The notes beneath the pieces were generated by a model. That model worked only from the letters and a program-made list of their open reading frames with translations, did not search any database and was not told the DNA's origin. Both the position numbers and the translations under genes were made by a program. Positions 26,033 through 34,621 of a DNA stretch of 64,000 nucleotides are shown piece after piece. The stretch's first letter is position 1; each line of letters begins with the position of its first letter. This stretch comes from Anaerolineae bacterium (GTDB lineage: Bacteria; Chloroflexota; Anaerolineae; 4572-78; J111): contig JAKLJP010000007.1 in assembly GCA_023151115.1 (NCBI GenBank), forward strand, positions 195,280 through 259,279, in the 5' to 3' direction.

Positions 26033-26092
26033 CTGGAAGATTGGAGGTGCATAAACCAATCTTCCACTCTTCCAACCTTCCAGCCTTCCTAC
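26033..26092. repeat. CTTCCAACC / GGCTGGAAG hairpin repeat
   Basis: GGCTGGAAGATTGGAGG faces CCAATCTTCCACTCTTCCAACC and ends against the stop codon of the binding-protein gene. The family recurs at 34511-34570 and 52310-52360. Confidence 0.75.
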
Positions 26093-27126
26093 TGACTCAA
26101 CGCCGTCGCCAACGCGGTAACGTTATAACGCATCATTTTGAGATAGGTCTCGCCCTCGCTGCCCGGCTCGCCCAGGGCGTCGGTGTACAATTGCGGCTCA
26201 AGAGTGACGCCGGCTTCAGCCGCAACCCGCTCCATCAGTTTGGGATTCGAGACGTTTTCGGTAAAAATGGCCGGAACGCCCACCGCTTTGATTTCCTCGA
26301 TCAAGCTGGCCACTTCGGCGGCGGAGGGGTCGCCCGTTTCGGTAGAAATGGAACCCAGGCCGCTGCCAACCACCTCGAAACCATAACGCCGGGCCAAATA
26401 ACCAAAGGTATCGTGCGAAGTGACCAGTTTACGGCGGTCTGCCGGTATTTTTTTGATCTCCTCAGCCACCCAACTATCCAATTCTTTCAACTGGCCCAGG
26501 TAAGCCTCAGCATTGGCCTGATAGCTTGGAGCGTTGGCCGGGTCTGCTTCGGCCAGGGTATCACGGATGAGTTCAACCTCGTGGATCACGTTGGTCACAT
26601 CGTGCCAGACATGCGGATCGAACTCGCCATGGGCGTGCCCGTCAGCTTCGGCAGTGTGTTCATCGTGTTCTTCATGCTCACCTTCAGCGGCGTGCTCCTC
26701 ATGGTCGCCGGCTTCGTCGTGCTCGGCTTCCCCTTCGGCCATAACAATGAGGTCGAGACCCTCGGTCACAACCACCCGCTGGGCGGTGGAGCCGGAAGCT
26801 GAATACAGATCATCGAGCCACGTTTCGAGTTCCAGGCCGTTCTCAAAAATCAGCTTGGCCTCAACCAGGGCAACACTGTCACCAGGGCTGGGTTCAAAGG
26901 TGTGGGTGTCCCCCCCAGGGCCAACCAGGGTGTGTAATTTAATTTTATCACCGCCCACGCTTTGCACCAAATCGCCCAGGATACTGAAGGTAGCCACCAC
27001 CTTGAGTTTTTCATCCGCCGAATTCTGAGCAGACTGAGTGGCTGCTGCGCCAGCCCCACAAGCCGCCAGCCAGAGCGTGACCGTAACCAGCCCCAGGTAG
27101 ATCAAAACAATTTTTCTAATTTTCAT
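26089..27126 (-). CDS. Metal ABC transporter substrate-binding lipoprotein (ZnuA-like)
   Basis: 345 residues from ATG 27126 (CGGGGG upstream); an ATG at 27165 falls in an unlikely leader. The lipoprotein signal ends LAAC (Cys23). It is a cluster A-I binding protein: GPGGDTHTFEPSPGD (His ligand), a long acidic His-rich loop at about residues 135-175 (HDEAGDHEEHAAEGEHEEH), DPHVWHDV (His ligand), TSHDTFGYLARRYG (His ligand) and a C-terminal Asp/Glu region. The His-rich loop is typical of zinc-specific ZnuA. It is first in the minus-strand operon and divergent from the permease genes, sharing the operator region 27247-27328. Confidence 0.92.
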   Translation of the reverse strand: MKIRKIVLIYLGLVTVTLWLAACGAGAAATQSAQNSADEKLKVVATFSILGDLVQSVGGDKIKLHTLVGPGGDTHTFEPSPGDSVALVEAKLIFENGLELETWLDDLYSASGSTAQRVVVTEGLDLIVMAEGEAEHDEAGDHEEHAAEGEHEEHDEHTAEADGHAHGEFDPHVWHDVTNVIHEVELIRDTLAEADPANAPSYQANAEAYLGQLKELDSWVAEEIKKIPADRRKLVTSHDTFGYLARRYGFEVVGSGLGSISTETGDPSAAEVASLIEEIKAVGVPAIFTENVSNPKLMERVAAEAGVTLEPQLYTDALGEPGSEGETYLKMMRYNVTALATALSQ

Positions 27127-27153
27127 ATTTCCCCCGTTTTTACTATAAAGTAT

Positions 27154-27236
27154 CAGTGGATCCAATTTTCGAGGAGTGAGGCACGCCTACGTGCCGAACG
27201 TTGCCGCACGTGGGCGTGCTGGCCCCTCAAAAATTC
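27154..27236. mobile_element. MITE-like element, second copy lacking its right end
   Basis: It shares CAGTGGATCCAATTTTC, GAGGAGTGAGGCACGCC, GCCGCACGTGGGCGTGCTGG and CCCCTCAAA with the copy at 25936-26031 in the same orientation. The right inverted repeat is missing. It sits 28 bases upstream of the binding-protein start, so it is part of its leader. Confidence 0.6.
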
Positions 27237-27246
27237 TGTAGAATTT

Positions 27247-27281
27247 GCTCTTTAATTGAGAATATATCTCAATTAAAGAGC
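27247..27281. promoter_or_regulatory. Palindromic operator 1 in the metal-transport divergent region
   Basis: Fifteen-base arms (GCTCTTTAATTGAGA and its exact reverse complement) flank ATATA. The core TGAGA-ATATA-TCTCA (27257-27271) repeats at 27314-27328. It is a probable site for a dimeric metalloregulator such as Zur or another Fur-family protein. Confidence 0.7.
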
Positions 27282-27313
27282 TAGAAATAGACTTACCCCT
27301 GCTCTTGACTTAA

Positions 27314-27328
27314 TGAGACTTATTCTCA
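27314..27328. promoter_or_regulatory. Palindromic operator 2 (TGAGAnnnnnTCTCA)
   Basis: TGAGA-CTTAT-TCTCA has the same half-sites and spacing as the core of operator 1, with centres 57 bases apart. Its right half forms part of the probable -35 of the permease gene, so binding would repress it. Confidence 0.65.
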
Positions 27329-27351
27329 AATTGTAAGAGAAACGATATAAT
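27323..27351 (+). promoter_or_regulatory. Promoter of the permease gene, overlapping operator 2
   Basis: TTCTCA (27323-27328), a 17-base spacer and a perfect TATAAT (27346-27351) are followed six bases later by ATG 27358. A start at that ATG would be leaderless. Confidence 0.5.
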
Positions 27352-27357
27352 TGTCAA

Positions 27358-28482
27358 ATGTTTAGAGTGTTTGACAACGGTTTACCTATGGCTATAATCG
27401 TCTCTGGTATGAAGACTTTTGATACTCCCCTACCCACGGTTGAACCTGCCGAAGCGCTGCCCGCGTCCCCGGCCGGCCGGTTTACCTTCAAGCCGGTTTA
27501 TCGGCTGATTGTGGCGCTGGCGGTGTTGGCCCTCCTCCTCGTCATCGGGGAAAGTTCGCTGCGAAATGCAACCACCCCGCTGAGCGACCAGTTACAAACC
27601 TTTGTGACCATTTTCCTGAGCATCTTCATCGAAGCCGCGCCTTTTTTGCTGGCCGGCTCGCTGGTTTCCGGTTTTATTGAGGTGTTTGTAGATCAGAAAA
27701 TGCTGGATCGCTTTACACCGCGCCAGCCGCTGTTGGCTGCGCTGGCCGGGGCGTCGCTGGGCGTGGTTTTTCCGGTGTGTGAGTGCGGGGTGGTGCCGGT
27801 GACGCGCCGTTTGTACCAAAAGGGGCTGCCCATTTCTATGGGCATTGCTTTTTTATTAGCCGCGCCGGTGATCAATCCGGTGGTGTTTGCCAGCACCTTT
27901 GCGGCCTTTGGTTGGGGGCCGATGTTGTGGGGCCGGTTTGGGTTCAGTTTTCTCATTGCGGCAGTGGTCGGTTTTCTTTTCTATCTGGCCCAACCCAAAG
28001 AGGTGCTGCTGCCGGAAACGGTCGAGGAGGTTAGCTGCCACGACCCCCATCCCGTCCAGCCGATGGGCCGGGTTCAGCGAATTTGGGAGGCTCTGGCCAC
28101 CGGCGGCGATGATTTTTTGGATATGTCACGCTACTTGATCGCCGGCTCGCTGCTGGCGGCAGGGATGCAAACGCTGGTGCCCCAATCGGCGCTGCTGGCG
28201 TTGGGCGCGGGGCCGGTGGCCTCGGTGTTGGTGATGATGACCCTGGCCTTTGTGCTGTCGGTCTGCTCCACCGTAGACGCATTTCTGGGCCTGGCTTTTG
28301 TCAACACCTTCACCCCGGCTTCTATTCTGGCCTTCCTGGTTTTTGGGCCGATGGTGGATGTCAAGAGTTCGCTGATGTTTTTGGGCGTCTTTCGCCGCCG
28401 GGCCGTCCTTTACCTGATTTTATTGCCCTTGATGCTGACAATGGTTGTGGCAATTTACTTAAACCTGAATGTGAGTTGGTGA
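27358..28482 (+). CDS. Predicted permease (DUF318/ArsP_1-like)
   Basis: 374 residues, about eight membrane helices. It carries the family signature [18 protein letters not shown] and [13 protein letters not shown], and a second half repeat with [14 protein letters not shown] and [10 protein letters not shown]. Members of this family act with a TIGR03943 partner, here encoded 40 bases downstream. The substrate is not established; a divalent metal or metalloid is likely from the shared regulatory region with a ZnuA-type transporter. Start options are ATG 27358 (leaderless), 27388 and 27409. A His/Cys-containing loop ([12 protein letters not shown]) lies on one side of the membrane. Confidence 0.82.
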   Translation: MFRVFDNGLPMAIIVSGMKTFDTPLPTVEPAEALPASPAGRFTFKPVYRLIVALAVLALLLVIGESSLRNATTPLSDQLQTFVTIFLSIFIEAAPFLLAGSLVSGFIEVFVDQKMLDRFTPRQPLLAALAGASLGVVFPVCECGVVPVTRRLYQKGLPISMGIAFLLAAPVINPVVFASTFAAFGWGPMLWGRFGFSFLIAAVVGFLFYLAQPKEVLLPETVEEVSCHDPHPVQPMGRVQRIWEALATGGDDFLDMSRYLIAGSLLAAGMQTLVPQSALLALGAGPVASVLVMMTLAFVLSVCSTVDAFLGLAFVNTFTPASILAFLVFGPMVDVKSSLMFLGVFRRRAVLYLILLPLMLTMVVAIYLNLNVSW

Positions 28483-28522
28483 GGCGTGAGGCGATGAGGC
28501 GAGGACGCGAAAGAGGTGCGTT

Positions 28523-29284
28523 ATGAAATCTAGTTTTAAAGCGTTGGTGTTGATTGCTCTGGGGCTTTTTTTGTACAGCCGTATCTACAACGGCACGCTG
28601 CTTTATTACATCAGCGAGCGCTTTGCCTGGCTGACTCTTTTTGCGGCGATTGGCTTTATTATCGTCGGGGCCAGCTGCCGCTATCGAGCGGCTCAAACGC
28701 ATCAGCACGAGCATGATGGCGACGATGAGCATCATCATCATGACCACGCCGGTCACCAACACGGTAATTTTGGGTGGGGGGCGCTGCTGCTGGTGGCTTT
28801 GCCGGTCATTCTGGGACTGCTCATTCCGCCCAAGCCGTTGGGCGCGGCGGCGATGAGCAACCGCGAAATCAGCGTCGGCTCGGTCAACTCAGCCACCGCC
28901 CCCAAGACCACTCAAATCATCTCCCGGCCCACCACCGAGAAAAATGTCCTCGATTGGCTGATTGATTTCCGCCTGGCCCAAGACCCGGCCGCTTTTGCCG
29001 ACCAGGAAGCTAAGGTGATCGGCTTTGTCTACCGCGATGAACGCTTTGGGATGGACCAATTTATGGTCAGCCGCTTTGTGTTAAGCTGCTGCGCGGCTGA
29101 TGCCGCGCCGCTGGGGCTGGTGGTTAAGTGGCCGGAAACAAACAGGTTGAGCAGCGACCAGTGGGTGGAAGTGTCGGGCCGCCTCCAGCCCGGCGAGTTT
29201 GACGGCGAACCCATGCCCATCCTCATCGCCGAAAAAGTGACCTCCACCGACGTGCCGGACCAGCCGTATTTATACCCCTACTAA
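28523..29284 (+). CDS. TIGR03943 family membrane protein, permease partner
   Basis: 253 residues. Two N-terminal helices flank the start of a His-rich loop (HQHEHDGDDEHHHHDHAGHQH, residues about 62-82) that can bind several metal ions; a third helix follows (ALLLVALPVILGLLIPPKPLG). The C-terminal half is an exterior domain (VIGFVYRDERFGMDQFMVSRF, CCAADA, VSGRLQPGEF). AGAGGTG precedes the ATG. It forms an operon with the permease gene. The metal-rich loop and the operator upstream fit zinc regulation. Confidence 0.82.
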   Translation: MKSSFKALVLIALGLFLYSRIYNGTLLYYISERFAWLTLFAAIGFIIVGASCRYRAAQTHQHEHDGDDEHHHHDHAGHQHGNFGWGALLLVALPVILGLLIPPKPLGAAAMSNREISVGSVNSATAPKTTQIISRPTTEKNVLDWLIDFRLAQDPAAFADQEAKVIGFVYRDERFGMDQFMVSRFVLSCCAADAAPLGLVVKWPETNRLSSDQWVEVSGRLQPGEFDGEPMPILIAEKVTSTDVPDQPYLYPY

Positions 29285-29292
29285 GCCTGCCA

Positions 29293-30759
29293 ATGCTCAA
29301 AGAAACTCGACCGGAGACCGAAGACCGGGGACCGAGGCCACAGGAAGGCAGCACCTTGTTTAAGATGTCTGTTCCGGTCGCCGGTCGCCCGTCCCCGGTC
29401 AATTTGACCCGCTTTGACCGCGTTGCCCTGGCGCTCCTGCTGGGGCTGGTCGTTTTCACCCTGCTGTTGATTTGGCGGGGCGATCAGATTGGGGTGCAGG
29501 TCGTCTCGGTTAGCCCGGCCGACGGCGCCACTGGGGTATCTACCCGGTCACTCCTACAGGTCACATTTGACCAGAAGATTGCGCCGCTGGATTCCGGGTT
29601 TCCGCTCTCGATCACCCCGCCGGTGAGCGGCACGCTGCGCTGGCAAGAGTCTACGGTGGCATTTGTCCCCTCGCAGCCGTTGGCCCCCGATACAACCTAT
29701 ACCGTCAGTCTGGCCGCCGACCTCAGGAGCGAACAGGGCCGGCCGTTCAACAACGGCCTAACCTGGCAGTTTCGTACCGGCCGCCCCCGCGTGCTGTACG
29801 CGGCTCCGGACGCTCAAAACAACGACCAATTGTTTGTAATCAGCCCGGAGGGGGGCCAGCCCAGCCAGTTGACCCAGGAGAGGTTTGGGGTCTGGGATTA
29901 CGCCCTCTCGCCGGGCGCGGCCACCATTATCTATGCCGCTATGCGTCAGGATGGCGGGAGCGACTTGTGGGAGGTGGCGACTGCTGGCGGCGAGGCCCGC
30001 CTCCTGCTGGCCTGTCCCGAAGCCGTGTGCAGCGGCGCGGCCTGGTCGCCCGACGGCAGCCGCCTGGTGTACGAGCGGCGCAATATGCTGGTTCCCGGCG
30101 CGGCCCCCGGCCCGCCGCGCCTGTGGTGGCTCGAACCGGCAACGGGCGAAACCGTGCCGGTTTTTGAAGACCAGCAGGCGTTGGGCTACGGCGCGCGCTG
30201 GTCGCCCGACAGCAATTGGTTGAGCTACGTCGCCCCCAGCCAGCAGGGGGTGCAGGTCTACAATATTTACGATAACCGCAGCTTTCTCATCCCCAGCCGC
30301 ATGGGTGCGCTGGCGGTGTGGAGTCCGCAGGGCGACGCGCTGCTGGTGGCCGATATCCAACGACAGGAAGAAGGCTTTGCGGTGCATCTGCTGCGGGCCG
30401 ACCCGACCAACGGCGAGTTAACCGATTTGAGCGGTCAAAATGCCAATGTCGAGGACGGCTCACCCATCTGGTCGCCGGATGGCGGCTGGATTGCCTTTAC
30501 TCGCAAGGTCGCCGGGGCTTCGATGGGCAAACAAATCTGGCTGATGCGGCCCGACGGCAGCGAGGCCCGTTATCTGACCAATGAAACGGAAATTCATCAC
30601 GGCCTGCCGGAGTGGTCGCCCGACAGCCGTTACTTGCTCTACCAACGGTATCCGCTCAAGGAGTTGGGGGCGCAGCCCGGCGTCTGGCTGCTAGATACGC
30701 AAACCGAGCGCTCCCAGGAAGTAGTTACCCCCGGCAACCGCCCCACCTGGCTGCCCTAA
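29293..30759 (+). CDS. Membrane-anchored Ig-like and TolB-like beta-propeller protein
   Basis: 488 residues. One membrane helix (VALALLLGLVVFTLLLIW, about 45-62) is followed by a Big_5/Ig-like domain (VSVSPADGATGVSTRSLLQVTFD) and about seven PD40/WD-type blades (AWSPDGSRLVYER, RWSPDSNWLSYV, IWSPDGGWIAFTRK, EWSPDSRYLLYQR). It probably binds cell-wall or protein ligands outside the cell. Residues 1-38 before the helix are encoded by a GACCGGAG hairpin repeat (29306-29400); Met25 (29365) is a possible alternative start. It lies eight bases after the TIGR03943 stop and may be co-transcribed. Confidence 0.78.
   Translation: MLKETRPETEDRGPRPQEGSTLFKMSVPVAGRPSPVNLTRFDRVALALLLGLVVFTLLLIWRGDQIGVQVVSVSPADGATGVSTRSLLQVTFDQKIAPLDSGFPLSITPPVSGTLRWQESTVAFVPSQPLAPDTTYTVSLAADLRSEQGRPFNNGLTWQFRTGRPRVLYAAPDAQNNDQLFVISPEGGQPSQLTQERFGVWDYALSPGAATIIYAAMRQDGGSDLWEVATAGGEARLLLACPEAVCSGAAWSPDGSRLVYERRNMLVPGAAPGPPRLWWLEPATGETVPVFEDQQALGYGARWSPDSNWLSYVAPSQQGVQVYNIYDNRSFLIPSRMGALAVWSPQGDALLVADIQRQEEGFAVHLLRADPTNGELTDLSGQNANVEDGSPIWSPDGGWIAFTRKVAGASMGKQIWLMRPDGSEARYLTNETEIHHGLPEWSPDSRYLLYQRYPLKELGAQPGVWLLDTQTERSQEVVTPGNRPTWLP
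29306..29402. repeat. GACCGGAG-type hairpin repeat at the start of the TolB-like gene
   Basis: ACCGGAGACCGAAGACCGGGGACCG faces GGTCGCCGGTCGCCCGTCCCCGGTC. It lies inside the annotated reading frame and codes for the N-terminal tail. Confidence 0.7.
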
Positions 30760-30784
30760 GTACAAACAAAAGTTTTGAAGATTT

Positions 30785-30838
30785 GTAGTGGCGACTTCAG
30801 TCGCTTAACAGTCTACAGACGACTAAAGTCGTCACTAC
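30785..30838. repeat. Inverted repeat of the GTAGTGGCGACTTCAGTCG type
   Basis: Two 20-base arms (GTAGTGGCGACTTCAGTCGC and, inverted, GTAGTGACGACTTTAGTCG) differ at three to four positions and flank a 14-base loop. No repeat is seen in the remaining 190 bases up to the sigma factor gene. Confidence 0.7.
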
Positions 30839-31027
30839 GAATCCAATGCAATTTATTTGCTGTGCTTAGTTGTAAAGTCCCCACACTTTACCTTTCCCTC
30901 ATAAATGCAATCATCAACCCTTTACGTATCCATGAATAGCACGTTTATCACCAAGCTCACCTGGTCTTGACCCCAACAATCTGACTTTGAATTTTATAGC
31001 TCCTTGAGTATACTGAGCGCAGCTTGG

Positions 31028-31609
31028 ATGATGAGGCATACCCAATTGAATAACGAGCAACTGATGAGACGAGTAGCCAACGGAGATGCGGCTGCGCTTG
31101 AAACTCTGTACGAACAGTACGCCCCGGCGGTGATGGGGCTGGCCCTTAAAATGTTGGGGGACCGCCCCAGCGCGGAAGAAGTTGTCCAGGAAACGTTTTG
31201 GCGGGTCTGGCGCAACGCCGAGTCCTTTTGCGAGCAGCAGGGCGCATTTTCTAACTGGCTTTTTGGCATCACCCGTAATTTGTCCATTGACATCTGGCGG
31301 CGAGGCAAAGCGCGCCCGCAACCTATTTTTGATAATGAAGCAGAGCAGCAGCTTGAGAACAATCCCGACCCACGGGCAGATGTGAGCGAATCGGCCTGGA
31401 CCACCATCAAACACGTTCAGGTGCGCCAGGCGTTGAATGTTTTACCGCCAGCGCAACGCGAGGTTGTCGAAATGGCCTTTTTTGGGGGACTGACCCGCCA
31501 AGAAATTGCCGAAAAAATGGGCGTGCCTTTGGGCACGGTTCACACCCGGGCCAGGTTAGGGCTGCAAAAGCTGCGCGAGGCGCTGGAAGCGCAAGGATTT
31601 GAAGAGTAA
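31028..31609 (+). CDS. ECF sigma factor (SigK-like)
   Basis: 193 residues from ATG 31028; the next codon is also ATG and a TTG at 31004 is less likely. Region 2 (ETLYEQYAPAVMGLALKML, EEVVQETFWRVWRN, FSNWLFGITRNLSIDIWRR) and region 4 (LPPAQREVVEMAFFGGLTRQEIAEKMGVPLGTVHTRARLGLQKLRE) are complete. It directs RNA polymerase to stress or envelope promoters. The anti-sigma gene starts six bases after the stop, and a fasciclin gene follows, an arrangement that matches the SigK-RskA-MPT70/83 module of mycobacteria. Confidence 0.9.
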   Translation: MMRHTQLNNEQLMRRVANGDAAALETLYEQYAPAVMGLALKMLGDRPSAEEVVQETFWRVWRNAESFCEQQGAFSNWLFGITRNLSIDIWRRGKARPQPIFDNEAEQQLENNPDPRADVSESAWTTIKHVQVRQALNVLPPAQREVVEMAFFGGLTRQEIAEKMGVPLGTVHTRARLGLQKLREALEAQGFEE

Positions 31610-31614
31610 ACCTT

Positions 31615-32778
31615 ATGACAGAGCACCTTGAAGAACTGTTTCCCTTTTATGCTTTGGGCGTGCTATCTGCTGAAGAGAAAGCCGGCATCGAGGCTTATGT
31701 GGCTGTAAACCCGGCGGCGCAGGCCCAATTGACTGAAGCCTGCCAGACGGCGGCAGCTTTATCCTACGGGGTCAAGCCGGTTATGCCGTCGGCGCAAGTC
31801 AAAACGGCGGTGCTGGATCGCATCAACGCCGAGGTCCGCCGGTCTGCCTTATCTCCCGCTGCTCCCCCGGTAGCAGCGCCGGGTTTTTTCGAGCGGTTAT
31901 GGCGCAGCCTCCAGGGAGGCGCGGTTCTGCCCGCCCTGGCGGGGTTGAGTTTGCTTGTAGCCTTATTTGCCGGCGGCTGGGCGATACTCCTGAACAACCA
32001 GATGGCGCAACTCCGGCAGCAAAATCTGGCCTTGGGGCAGCAGATAACCCAACAGAATGAAACCCTGGCTGCGTTAAGTGAACAGTTGACGCCCTTGCAG
32101 GCCGAAAACCGCCAGCTCAAAAGTGATTTAGCCGCGCAAAACGAGGCCCTGGCCGCGCTGAATGAAGCCGTAACTCCTTTGCAAACCGAGAACATTGGTC
32201 TCAAGCAGGAGTTAGCCGCCCAGGCTGAACAGTTGGCCGCCTTGCAGGGCCAGGTAACGGCTCAACCCCAACCGGAAAATACTGTCTCGGCGGAAACGGT
32301 GGCGGCGCTGGAAGCGGAACTGGCGGCGCAGCGGGAACAATTGGCGGCGTTGAACGGTCAGGTGGCTCAACTTCAAGCGATCAACAACAATCTGGGGCAG
32401 GAACTTTCAACCCAGCGGGCGGTCATGGCCGAAGTTACCTCGCCCGATGTTCAGGCCATGAAAATTTCCGGCACCGAAATCATCCCCCAGGCGCATGGAC
32501 AGCTTATCGCCAATCCGGGGGAGGAGAAGGCTGTATTGATTGTGTCGGGCTTGCCGCCGCTTGAGCCGGGGCTGATCTATCAATTCTGGCTGGTCCAGGA
32601 TGGTCAACTTCGACGCGCCGGTGAATTTACTGTAGACGAGTCAGGTTTAGGTCTGCTCCAGGTGATAACAGAAACACCCATCGGCGCGTATGAGGCGATG
32701 GGCATCTCCATCGAGCCGGCCAACAGCGCCGACCAGCCGCCCAACGAAATGATTATGCTCGGCAATTTCTCTTCCTAA
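31615..32778 (+). CDS. RskA-like anti-sigma factor with long extracytoplasmic coiled coil
   Basis: 387 residues. The N-terminal sigma-binding part (HLEELFPFYALGVLSAEEKAGIEAYV) lacks a complete zinc motif. A single membrane helix (about 104-124, LPALAGLSLLVALFAGGWAIL) follows. Residues about 125-270 are a heptad-rich coiled coil with repeated units (LAALSEQLTPLQAENRQLKS, LAALNEAVTPLQTENIGLKQ), much longer than in mycobacterial RskA (about 230 residues in all). The C-terminal RskA domain has AVLIVSGLPPLEPGLIYQFW. Regulated proteolysis would release the sigma factor. An intrinsic terminator follows. Confidence 0.87.
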   Translation: MTEHLEELFPFYALGVLSAEEKAGIEAYVAVNPAAQAQLTEACQTAAALSYGVKPVMPSAQVKTAVLDRINAEVRRSALSPAAPPVAAPGFFERLWRSLQGGAVLPALAGLSLLVALFAGGWAILLNNQMAQLRQQNLALGQQITQQNETLAALSEQLTPLQAENRQLKSDLAAQNEALAALNEAVTPLQTENIGLKQELAAQAEQLAALQGQVTAQPQPENTVSAETVAALEAELAAQREQLAALNGQVAQLQAINNNLGQELSTQRAVMAEVTSPDVQAMKISGTEIIPQAHGQLIANPGEEKAVLIVSGLPPLEPGLIYQFWLVQDGQLRRAGEFTVDESGLGLLQVITETPIGAYEAMGISIEPANSADQPPNEMIMLGNFSS

Positions 32779-32798
32779 ATATGCCCCTGCTAAAGCTA

Positions 32799-32830
32799 AA
32801 CCTCTGGCTTAATGGGCCAGAGGTTTTTTG
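32799..32830 (+). terminator. Intrinsic terminator after the anti-sigma gene
   Basis: AACCTCTGG pairs with CCAGAGGTT around a nine-base loop and is followed by TTTT. It separates the sigma/anti-sigma transcript from the fasciclin gene. Confidence 0.85.
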
Positions 32831-32968
32831 TTGCAATACTATTTGTGCAATTTATGGAAAATTTATAGACAAAACATAGATTTTATGAATGCAAAACAGT
32901 TGGTGCTGCGTAATATAGAGTGAACTGCCAAAAGGCAGAAAAATTAACTCACAAAAGGAGAAAGAAAA

Positions 32969-33619
32969 ATGTTTTCACCCATCAAAAAGTTTGCTGCCGT
33001 AGCGCTGGTCATGTTGCTGTTGGTTATTGGTGTGGGGCAGGTGTTGGCCGCTCCGCCGGAGCAGGCGGCTATGGACATCGTAGACACAGCAGTGGCCGAT
33101 GGCCGCTTCACCACCCTGGCCACTGCCCTGACCGAAGCCGGGTTGATTGAAACCCTCAAAGGGCCGGGACTGTTCACCGTCTTTGCCCCCACCGACGATG
33201 CCTTTGCCAAGCTGCCGGCCGGTGCATTGGAAGATTTGCTGGCGGATAAGGCAGCCTTGACCGAAGTGCTGACCTACCACGTCGTCAGCGGCAAGGTGAT
33301 GGCCGCGGATGTGGTCAGCCTGACCTCGGCGGACACCGTCGCCGGCATGCCCGTTTCCATCAAGGTGGATGGCGGCAATGTCTTTCTGAATGACACTTCG
33401 CAGGTGGTCATCACCGACATCGAGACCTCCAACGGCGTCATCCACGTGATTGATACCGTGCTCCTGCCCCCCGCTGAGCCAGCTCCGGCTGCTCCGCAGG
33501 CGCTGCCTGCTACCGGCGGTGAGCTTTCAACAGGTATCAGCATGTTCGCCGCTGTGCTTGGTCTGGGGCTGGTGCTGTTGATAGCCGGCCTGACCCTGCG
33601 GCTGGGCTGGAACCGCTAA
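32969..33619 (+). CDS. Fasciclin (FAS1) surface protein with LPXTG sorting signal
   Basis: 216 residues. A signal peptide (ends near VLAAPP, residue 29) is followed by one FAS1 domain with both conserved boxes ([40 protein letters not shown]). After a Pro/Ala linker comes LPATG (179-183), a hydrophobic helix and a basic end (LRLGWNR): a sortase signal, so the protein is probably attached to the cell envelope. AAAGGAGAAAG is a very strong ribosome binding site. It has its own leader and terminator. By analogy with MPT83/MPT70 it is probably a target of the upstream sigma factor. Confidence 0.9.
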   Translation: MFSPIKKFAAVALVMLLLVIGVGQVLAAPPEQAAMDIVDTAVADGRFTTLATALTEAGLIETLKGPGLFTVFAPTDDAFAKLPAGALEDLLADKAALTEVLTYHVVSGKVMAADVVSLTSADTVAGMPVSIKVDGGNVFLNDTSQVVITDIETSNGVIHVIDTVLLPPAEPAPAAPQALPATGGELSTGISMFAAVLGLGLVLLIAGLTLRLGWNR

Positions 33620-33639
33620 TTTAATATTTCTGGACGATG

Positions 33640-33675
33640 AAAAGGCCATTGTCCGGCGGACAATGGCCTTTTTAT
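33640..33675 (+). terminator. Intrinsic terminator after the fasciclin gene
   Basis: AAAGGCCATTGTCCG pairs with CGGACAATGGCCTTT with a minimal loop and is followed by T residues. It is a very stable stem. Confidence 0.9.
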
Positions 33676-33860
33676 GCGCCCGGTAAAGCCAAAATTCAGA
33701 GGTTTTATCAAAGGTTTTGGCAAGGCGTTAACAAAACCGGCCTACGGTACAGGCTTAATTCTGCTGTTATCTCATGTAACGATCTTAAGCCAAACAAGAC
33801 ATTAATATGTATGGTTTGTTACATTCAAATTTTCTAAAGACAGGGAGATAAACAATTCTG

Positions 33861-34499
33861 ATGAAGACCGAAATGGCAGTCCTACCGCTCAACGGCAACG
33901 GGAATGGTCACTATTCAACCCATTTAAAAATGGTTGACCCCAATGAGATTTATGATCCCCACTTTGAGAACCTGGTTCAGCAAATGCTGGTGCGGGTGGG
34001 CGAAAACCCTGAGCGAGAGGGGTTGCAGCGAACGCCCCTCCGGGTAGCAAAGGCCATGGATTTCCTGACCAGCGGTTACAGCATGTCTCTAGACGATGTG
34101 CTTAACGATGCCCTTTTTGAAGCCGAGAGCCAGGAATTGGTACTGGTCAAGGATATTGAGTTCTACTCTTTGTGCGAACATCACATGCTGCCTTTCTTTG
34201 GCAAGGCGCATGTAGGTTATCTGCCCAACGCCAAGATTATCGGTTTGAGCAAGATTGCCCGCCTGGTTGACCTGTTTGCCCGGCGCTTGCAGGTCCAGGA
34301 GCGGCTGACCAGTCAGGTGGCCGACACCTTACGGGAAGTTCTGGATGCGCGTGGCGTGGCCGTGGTCATCGAAGCCAGCCATTTCTGCATGATGATGCGC
34401 GGGGTGCAGAAGCAGAACAGTTCCACCGTTACCAGCGCCATGCGAGGTGTGTTTCAGGACAATGCCCAACTGCGCCAGGAGTTTATGCAATTGATTTGA
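33861..34499 (+). CDS. folE: GTP cyclohydrolase I
   Basis: 212 residues. [20 protein letters not shown] starts the catalytic core. The zinc/active-site motif [38 protein letters not shown] and the third zinc Cys in [15 protein letters not shown] are all present. It converts GTP to dihydroneopterin triphosphate, the first step of folate and tetrahydrobiopterin synthesis. The N-terminal 28 residues (rich in Asn and Gly) are an extension compared with the core. CAGGGAGATA lies upstream of the ATG. Confidence 0.95.
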   Translation: MKTEMAVLPLNGNGNGHYSTHLKMVDPNEIYDPHFENLVQQMLVRVGENPEREGLQRTPLRVAKAMDFLTSGYSMSLDDVLNDALFEAESQELVLVKDIEFYSLCEHHMLPFFGKAHVGYLPNAKIIGLSKIARLVDLFARRLQVQERLTSQVADTLREVLDARGVAVVIEASHFCMMMRGVQKQNSSTVTSAMRGVFQDNAQLRQEFMQLI

Positions 34500-34510
34500 G
34501 GATCAAATTC

Positions 34511-34572
34511 GGTAAAGGCTGGAAGGTTGGTAAAAAATACTAACCAATCTTCCAGCCTTCCATTCTTCCCTG
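34511..34572. repeat. GGCTGGAAGGTTGG hairpin repeat
   Basis: AAAGGCTGGAAGGTTGGTAA faces CTAACCAATCTTCCAGCCTT just after folE. It could act as a barrier or terminator-like hairpin, although the T run is short. Confidence 0.75.
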
Positions 34573-34621
34573 ATTACTGAGATCACCGATTTTGAACGAG
34601 ACTCAGTTTATCCAGCCCCTT

